From NCBI GenBank assembly GCA_950097015.1, contig CATNEN010000012.1, forward strand, positions 1,109,501 through 1,173,500: a stretch of DNA of 64,000 nucleotides, in the 5' to 3' direction. This DNA is from Macrostomum hystrix (taxonomy: Eukaryota; Platyhelminthes; Macrostomidae). This document shows, piece after piece, positions 57,466 to 64,000 of this stretch (the stretch's first letter is position 1; each line of letters opens with the position of its first letter). Below the pieces are notes generated by a model. That model searched no databases. It was not told the DNA's origin and saw only the letters and a program-made list of their open reading frames with translations. Both the position numbers and the translations under genes were made by a program.

Positions 57466-57789
57466 ATGCATCTCCTGGCACTGATTGTCGGCAGCATCTG
57501 CCTGGCCTGGACTGTCAACTCCGCTTTAGGCAGTCCCGTCGAATCGGCTCTAGCCAACAATGAGGAAGTCTCGCCTGAGGTCCGCGGCAAGACTTGCGGC
57601 AGCGCCGGCTGCTGCAAGAGAAGTTTCAGTTTGGTGAGCATGCGCTTCATCTGCGTCAAGTGCTGCCATCTGAAGGTTGGCAAGGTCATCGTACACGGCA
57701 TATGCAGAAGGCATTACTGTCCGTGCAAAGTCTACGGAGTTAATCAATGCGTACCCTGCCACAAGCGGTACAAGTACCACTGTGCTTAA
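57466..57789 (+). CDS. Small secreted cysteine-rich peptide
   Basis: 107 residues, one exon. The N-terminus MHLLALIVGSICLAWTVNSA is a classical signal peptide, probably cut after about residue 20-22. An acidic propeptide-like stretch (SPVESALANNEEVSPEVRG) is followed by a basic core with 12 cysteines (TC, GCC, IC, KCC, GIC, YCPC, QC, PC and a last C two residues from the end), enough for six disulfides. The core is rich in Lys, Arg and His. I do not recognise the family; an antimicrobial, adhesive or signalling peptide are all possible, and no function is assigned. A TATA box precedes it and AATAAA follows at about 57928. Confidence 0.75.
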   Translation: MHLLALIVGSICLAWTVNSALGSPVESALANNEEVSPEVRGKTCGSAGCCKRSFSLVSMRFICVKCCHLKVGKVIVHGICRRHYCPCKVYGVNQCVPCHKRYKYHCA

Positions 57790-58774
57790 TGTCTATGGTC
57801 GAACCTGCGAGACAACAGGTGGCGCGTGTTCAACGCTATGAACTGGCTTATCTGTTCATCCAATTAACTAAAGTTTGCGTTGCGTTGCATGACACCGATT
57901 CGGCTTGATAGTTTTCTTGTTCTTTAAAATAAAACTGTTAATTCTAATGCCATATAACAATAAGGTCGAAATTTGTATTGAATATGAGTCCGTTAAAGCT
58001 CAGGAGCTGTCCTTCAACTAAGTAAACTGACCTAGGACACACACGTTGCCCCAACTTTCTAATTGATAGAAATATCAATTAAGAAGTAGAAAACTCACTT
58101 CAAGTTGTAAAATGCTAAGCAGTCTTTAAACTGTGAAGATACTCACAAAGCTGGTGATAGAAATACACAGTTTTTATCATTTTTAAATATTTTAATAAAC
58201 TGTACCACATGCTAGAAAATTAGCCTAAATTCGACAATTCAGTTGTGTAGTTTCTTTTAAAAGCTGCGTTTATTCAAACAAAAATGTATAAATTTGCACC
58301 GAAAAGTACGAAATATATAGAGTAAAAGTCTGATATGTTGAAAGAATTAATTAATTTTCACCTATGAATTTGACACATAGACAGGTAAGTAAACTAGTTT
58401 GCACAATAATGGAAATAGTTCAGTGCTAAATAAATGAAAAAACTAATAAACGCAAATAGTTTATCAAATAAAAAGCAAATGGACGCAAAATGCAAAAATA
58501 TTAAATGAACAGCGGATAATAACAGAATACAAAATATGTCACAAAGCATCAATGAGCAACTAGAATGCAAGGAATAATCATTTCCTTGTCCATTTAACAA
58601 ATGAGATTTGAGCAAAAATCATTAGTTCGTACATTAGGATAAAATAAGCATCAATTAAAAAAATGTCCTAATTGTAATGTTCTTACTGTGGTAGAAAGGA
58701 CAACTAAACCAAATTATTTGACAAACAGATCAGTAGAAAACTTAAATGATAAATTGATTAGAATAAAGCATTCG
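57790..58774. other. Convergent 3' region
   Basis: AT-rich, no gene. It holds the AATAAA at 57928-57933 for the secreted-peptide gene and, on the minus strand, the 3' region of the TRAIP-like gene. Confidence 0.55.
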
Positions 58775-60835
58775 CTAGAGTCCATCACCGCTACCGCCTC
58801 TATTGGCTGAGCTGCACGAGCTAGATTGCGGCTTGGAGAAGTACCTGGCGATGCTGCCAGCGCCACCTGCGCGCCCACTAGTCGCAGCAGCAGCAGCAGC
58901 GGCAGCAGCAGCGGCAGATCCAGTCAGCTTCTTTGGAAGCTTAATACCTCCGTTGGGCCGACGCGACAGCACTTGCCGAATCTTCGGTCTAATTGGCGAT
59001 TTCGGAGCTGTCGATGCCACCCGACAGGCCAACAGAGCAGCTGACGGAATAGCCACCCGATCGGCGTTGGTCGGCCCAATGACGGCGCGAGGCGGCGGTG
59101 GCGGCGGTAAAGGCTGTAGTGGCTGCTTCCTCTGCTGCTGCTGCGATAGCACCACAACAGACGTGGCGCTGTGGGCTCGCCTGAAAGGATTTAACGGTGT
59201 CCTAGTAGGCGAGGCGACCGCCGACGGCTTCGGGCGCCAGGATAGGGCGATGCCGGAAGTGAAGTCGTCATCCTCGTCTTCGTCTGTATTGTCGTCTAGT
59301 ACAACAACAGGGGTCATTGTAGAATCATCAGTCGGCGGCAGTGAGAGCCTTGACGGTTGCTGCTTCCGCTGTGGCGGCGGCGGCGGCATCGGAGCCTTAG
59401 CGGCCCGATGATGATTATTGTTGTTGACCCTCTGCCGACTGTTGCTGCCGCGAAATACCGGCGAACGCGGCACGCTGTCCTCCTCCTGGGACGAGTCCCA
59501 GCAGTCGACACTGGGATCTGTCTGACAGGCCGCATTGACCAGTTTACCTCCGGACGCAGCTAGATGCATCGTCGGCGTCTGACACTGGCGCATTTTCTTT
59601 AATTCCTCCTGAGCGTATCGCAGCTTGTTCTCAGCTTTTGTGCACCGATTCAGCAGGTTCTGCTTGTCCCGCCTGGTCCGGTCCAGATTGCGGCGCAGCT
59701 GCACGCTGATGATCACCAGTTCGCGCATCGACGCCTGCGTAGCGGCCAGGCCGCCGCATTCGGCTAGCTGGCGCTCGGCCTCCGCGGCGTCGCCTTCAAC
59801 TACCGTGCGCAGGTGCTCGTAGAGTTGCAGAGATTCGCGCAGTTCGCGCACCTCGCGACGATATCGATCGGCATCTCTGGCAGGTGGGGAAGGAAATGCT
59901 CCAGCTGAACGGATCGTATCCGACTAATAGACCAAGGCTGCTGAACCAAAGGGACCTTAACTTAGCTAAGGACGGCCCTTAGAGATAAGACGGGCCTTAG
60001 AGATAAGACGGGCCTTAGAGATAAGACGGGCCTTAGAGATAAGACGGGCCTTAGAGATACGACGGGCCTTAGAGATAGGACGGGCCTTAGAGATAGGACG
60101 GGCCTTAGAGATAGGACGGCCCTTAGGGATAAGACGGCCCTTAGAGATAGGACCAATGGACATAGGTCATCGGGCCTGGACCACAAAGGCGGGTGAAAGC
60201 TGCAATGTCAGTTCAAGTTAATTCATTAGTCGGACCACTTAATAAATTTGTTGCTAAGAACCCGCTAACTTCTACTAAAATCTGTACGAAAAAGTAAGAA
60301 AAAATATCGACCATTCTACTTAAAAAAATCATTACAAGTGTTAGATTTTGTAATATTTTGTAATATAAATATTACCACACCTAGTGGCATCGTCCAACAG
60401 GTTTGAGCAGGCCTGCAACTGGGACACCTGTAGATCGGCAATGTCCAGCCGTTTCTCCAGCCGAACCCGCTCCTGTCTGGCCAGGATCAGCTCGGCGTCG
60501 GACGCTGCTAGCCGAAGCTCGGCGGCTTCGCGCAGCTCTTGCTCGGATCGCAGCCGGCCAGACAGTTCGTCCAGGCGAACCCGCAGCTCAGCTGCTGAGT
60601 CGCTGCCGCCAGCGCTGATGCTGCAGTCGAGCGTAGAGTCCTCGCTGGAGAAGAACAGGCGCAGTGGGCCGGGCCTGGCGGGCACGCGGACTCGACAGAG
60701 TGGACAGCAAGGCGACGTGGCCAGCCAGGTGTCAGCGCAGGCCTGGTGAAACACGTGGCCGCATGACAGGGCGCAACAGCTGCTGCTAGAACATGGGACA
60801 GTGTCTCGACACACTGAACAGGAGTAGGCCACCAT
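58775..60835 (-). CDS. TRAIP: TRAIP-like RING E3 ubiquitin ligase, two exons
   Basis: Exons 60835-60381 and 59876-58775 (minus) join in phase, giving 518 residues. An N-terminal RING-H2 finger has C6, C9, C25, H27, H30, C33, C44 and C47. A long coiled coil covers about residues 75-245 (LRVRLDELSGRLRSEQELRE, LEKRLDIADLQVSQLQ, RYRREVRELRESLQLYEHLR). A low-complexity region follows with Pro, Gln, an acidic DEDEDDD run and a 12-Ala tract. Near the end, residues 491-498 read GSIARYF and match the PCNA-binding (PIP) pattern I-x-x-[FY]-[FY], although the leading Gln is absent. RING, coiled coil and C-terminal PIP box in this order define TRAIP (fly NOPO), which ubiquitinates stalled replisomes. The start is the ATG before AYSCSVCRD. 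Intron 1 holds an 18-bp minisatellite. Confidence 0.82.
59963..60160. repeat. 18-bp minisatellite in the TRAIP-like intron
   Basis: About 11 copies of GGCCTTAGAGATAAGACG, with GATAGG and GATACG variants, lying between the two exons. Confidence 0.95.
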
Positions 60836-63800
60836 AGCCAATGGCTGCTGGGACTGGGAACGGCTCAGGCAAGTATACTTTACTTGCTGCAACAGGACTG
60901 CAATACACATAAGTGGCAATATATTTATATTATATTTTATTATTATTATATACTTATTTTTAATTGAAAATAAGAATAACAAACTTAACACAGTGAATCA
61001 GGCTATAGCAATTCAGGGTGCTTACAAAACTATGCAGTCCATGGACTGGGAGGTAAAACAAGCACCAACATGTATATTCTAGTTTAGATAGACTTAGAAG
61101 TTCAGAAGTTTCATTAGCAAGTATTTTCTACATGATAACTTATCATTGGCTGCCTTACTTTTCTCATTCTCATCTAGTTGTGCATAATAGTTTTTTCCAT
61201 TATAGTACACTTTCTAGGTAGGCCATTTTCAAAGTAAAGTAAGTCAAAAATCTGTTAATAAATTAATATAATTTTTTTAATAACTTGTCTTAAATAGGAG
61301 CTAAAGTTATTTAGATTGTGGCTCCATTTACAAAAATAGTTGTAAAAAAGATTTGCCATTCATTTTATATTCATGGTTTAAGACAAGATATTAAATGTTT
61401 AAAATTATAATCATACATTTTACAGAAGATAATATATTGTCACAAGTATATATTAAAAATACTTAAGGCTTACAGCTTTGGATATAATATAGCATATTTA
61501 ATAAAGCAAGAAAAAAACTACAAAATCCAATAAACTCTATTGTAAAAGTTGAAGACAGTTATAATTATAAATGAGTTAGCCAGCTAGACCAATGCCTATA
61601 GCTATGCCAGGCCTAGTCCTAATACTCTTAACAATAGCTATTATTAATAATAACTAAAATCTGAGTGGCTAGATTTCTTATATATGGAATATGGCCTTAA
61701 AGCTCTCTAGCAGCCACTTCGTAACTAATTTAATCCTTTCAACTCTAACTATTTTAGTCACTGACTTATCAATTTTAAGACAAAAAAGTGCAGTTCATCT
61801 GACCAGAGCTTTTTGGAAGGCTTGCATGTGAATTAAGATTCACCTAGCTAGATACCCTACTCATTTGCATAGCTAAAAATAGGCGATTCCTTCGATTTCC
61901 CGCTCTAATATTATATTATGGCCTAGGACAAATATATGCGAAATCGAATTTAAGACACAGTCAATGAAAATAGTTAGGATTTATATAGAATTCTAAATTT
62001 CCCGATAATATATAATTTTCTATTATATTATTCTACATTTAATGTGCCGTAAAAGCAAGTGCCAACATCGAGCCGATCATGCACTATGATTTCAGAGCTT
62101 AAACACGCGCATGCGTGCACACGCGCTTATTGGACAATTTGAATTGGTGCTATTAGCATCAGCACAAAAATAAAAAGATACCAGCTTTCTACGTAAACAG
62201 AAACATCTTTTAACCTACTTATTGGTTGCTACGTCTTTAGTTCTTTAATACAATAATTATTTTGCTTTAGATACCAAATATCAGGTGTGATATTTTGTAT
62301 GGATTTGTCTTAAATTTATTTACTATCTTCTTACAGTAGAATTATTTCAACCAGTTTTTTGCATTTTTAACATTGTTGCAAATACGAGTGCGCGCTATCA
62401 ACAGTCTGTTTTATTATCAATAATTGTATTGCTAACTACTAAGCATGTAAAAAATCCTGTAAAACAATTTGACTTCGGCAAACGTCGGCAGATTTTCCGA
62501 TGTGCAGCGACGTTCGATGGCAAATCGGATATTTTACATTAAACCGACGTTAAATCGACGTTCGTGGTTTAAGCTGATCATCATGTTTTTTACGAGGCTT
62601 TGAACGCTTCTGAGTAATTTTCGTTTCGTCAGATTTCGTCGGCGTAATGTAAAAGTTCCCATGTTGCCATCAACGTCGCTCGACTTCGGTGACATCTCGG
62701 GAAAGTCAGTCGACGTCGGATTGTTGTACAGGATTTATTACCATTAGGATACATACCACTGTAAAGACAAACGACTGAAGATTTTTTTTGACAGAAGACA
62801 GAATTAATTTTTTGACAGCTTTATAGCCTCCAAATTTACTTTTAAGACTTCTTATTTGAAAAATTTAAAGTGTATAGACTCTTTGTAAGCACTAAAGTTA
62901 TGATCCAATCAACAATTAGTTACAGTCAAAATGTGCATGGAGCACATAGCGCATGTGATAATTTTGTTTCCTACAGGAAACAAGGAAATCACAGTTGTTT
63001 TTTGCACACATGTACTACGGTGGCATGGGATATTGCGATTCAGTACAACCTAGCTGTGCCTAGCAGTTCGAAAAAATAAATATTGAACTTCATGTGTGTA
63101 ATTAAAATAACGTCAAGATTAGTTAAAGGAACTCTGCGTAATGCTGTTAGATGCATATGCAGCATATACGTTGTGTCAAAAGTACTGTGAAGATGTGCAA
63201 AATTTTACGGAAATTGAGAGTTTAAACATTTTTGGTAGGGAGTCCTGTGAGATTGTATCGAGGATTGTTTTAAAAAGGATGATACAATTAAGTTAACACT
63301 TGAAAAATCTTTCAATATGTTTATCTTTACTGATAATTATTTAAGGATAGACAGTGTCATGCGTGTTTTCATTCGTCAGCTTGGATTAAATCTTGGACTA
63401 AAACACAATTGATATATAATCAAATTGTCTACGAGGCTTTTATACTAGCCAGCTCACACTAGCTCTAGAAACCCAATTTTCTGAAGAAACATATTTTTGA
63501 TTTCAGACTTTTTGTCTTTTCTTACGGACACAAATTTTTCCACTGCATGGAGTCGAAAATCGAGCCCCTCACCTTCTAAGTCGTGAGTCCGAAACCCCTA
63601 TAAGGCGATTGTAGCCTATATGTGATTAGAGGGTCGGACCCTCCAACTTTTTCTACTTTTTTTAATTAAGATAAACTTTGTAGACCTGAGCCAGTCTTGA
63701 CTAGTTAATAGAGCTGGATTCGCAGAAAACCACTATTTTATACGAGCTACGCGTTATTTTTTAATTAGTTTTTTTGGATCGTGAAGTTAACATAAAATTG

Positions 63801-64000
63801 GGTCTCGTACGCCCGTAGCTTGCCTATTTTGCGGGCTTGAGTATTTTTTAAGCCTCTAAATTTAAGTCGCTTCATACCACCGGCAGCCGAGTCGAAAAAT
63901 CAAAGGAGGAAAAAGGCAATAGCGAAAATCAATGCCGAGTGCAGTTTTGCAAGTCATGACTGCTCGAGATGCTGGCTTTGTATAGTGCTCAGTTGTTGTA
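60836..64000. other. AT-rich region without genes
   Basis: About 3.2 kb to the right edge. No frame has features. One MITE-like element is described separately. Around 63545-63650 there are weak tRNA-like fragments in both orientations (GGCTCGATTTTCG on minus, GATTAGAGGGTCGGACC on plus). Confidence 0.5.
62453..62736. mobile_element. MITE-like element with imperfect terminal inverted repeats
   Basis: The left end reads AATCCTGTAAAACAATTTGAC and the complement of the right end AATCCTGTACAACAATCCGAC, without the first base in each case exceeding the match. The interior is rich in CGACGT and GTCGG motifs, unlike its AT-rich surroundings. No coding capacity. Confidence 0.55.

Noticed and set aside
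63545-63650. tRNA-like sequences in both orientations
   Set aside because: Only partial A/B-box resemblance and no foldable cloverleaf; too weak to annotate as RNA genes.

Overview
The window is eukaryotic, from an animal nuclear genome. Its genes have GT-AG introns, with GC-richer exons in AT-rich surroundings, and several products are animal-type: TRMT1, CFAP20, a TRAIP-like RING protein, a neprilysin-like type II membrane protein and a pseudokinase. Intergenic and intronic DNA is packed with minisatellites, tRNA-derived SINEs and inverted-repeat elements. A spiralian such as a free-living flatworm is plausible, but I cannot prove the species from sequence alone.

Layout. 1-540 is a 21-bp minisatellite. 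1285-12218 (minus) is a complete five-exon TRMT1 gene; its 8-kb fourth intron holds a 7.66-kb DNA transposon (2499-10155) in the antisense direction. The transposon has short terminal inverted repeats, long arrays of a TCCGG-type motif near each end, a broken CACTA/Tnp2-like transposase, a small protein with a CtIP/SAE2-like C-terminal motif, and a spliced BEN-domain protein. 12.3-15.5 kb is AT-rich and empty. 15523-20687 is a foldback-like element: two inverted arms of 177-bp tandem repeats flank an LTR-gag fragment, with a 9-bp target duplication, and the whole is inserted into the arm of another inverted-repeat element that ends near 21.1 kb.

21627-29284 (plus) is a seven-exon gene for an unrecognised single-pass membrane protein. 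One of its introns has six copies of a 60-bp unit that carries the splice donor, and another is a 4.5-kb, 57-bp minisatellite that is open in frame on both strands. 29660-33738 (minus) is a four-exon pseudokinase whose introns carry 16-bp minisatellites, one grown inside a SINE. 33.7-46.6 kb has no convincing gene but holds 34-, 16-, 24- and 15-bp arrays. 46667-49054 (plus) is an intronless neprilysin-like protein lacking the zinc site. 49.8-50.7 kb is a 23-bp array. 52493-54549 (plus) is CFAP20. A 70-bp CCAAT-containing array lies at 55.85-56.27 kb. 57466-57789 (plus) encodes a small secreted 12-cysteine peptide with a TATA box. 58775-60835 (minus) is TRAIP-like. 60.8-64 kb is AT-rich with one MITE-like element.

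The host genes are not an operon or pathway; they act separately (tRNA modification, cilium, DNA replication-stress ubiquitination, membrane and secreted functions). The only set of genes that looks functionally linked is the trio inside the transposon. All exon joins were read by eye from splice consensus, frame continuity and family similarity; no alignment or transcript data were available.
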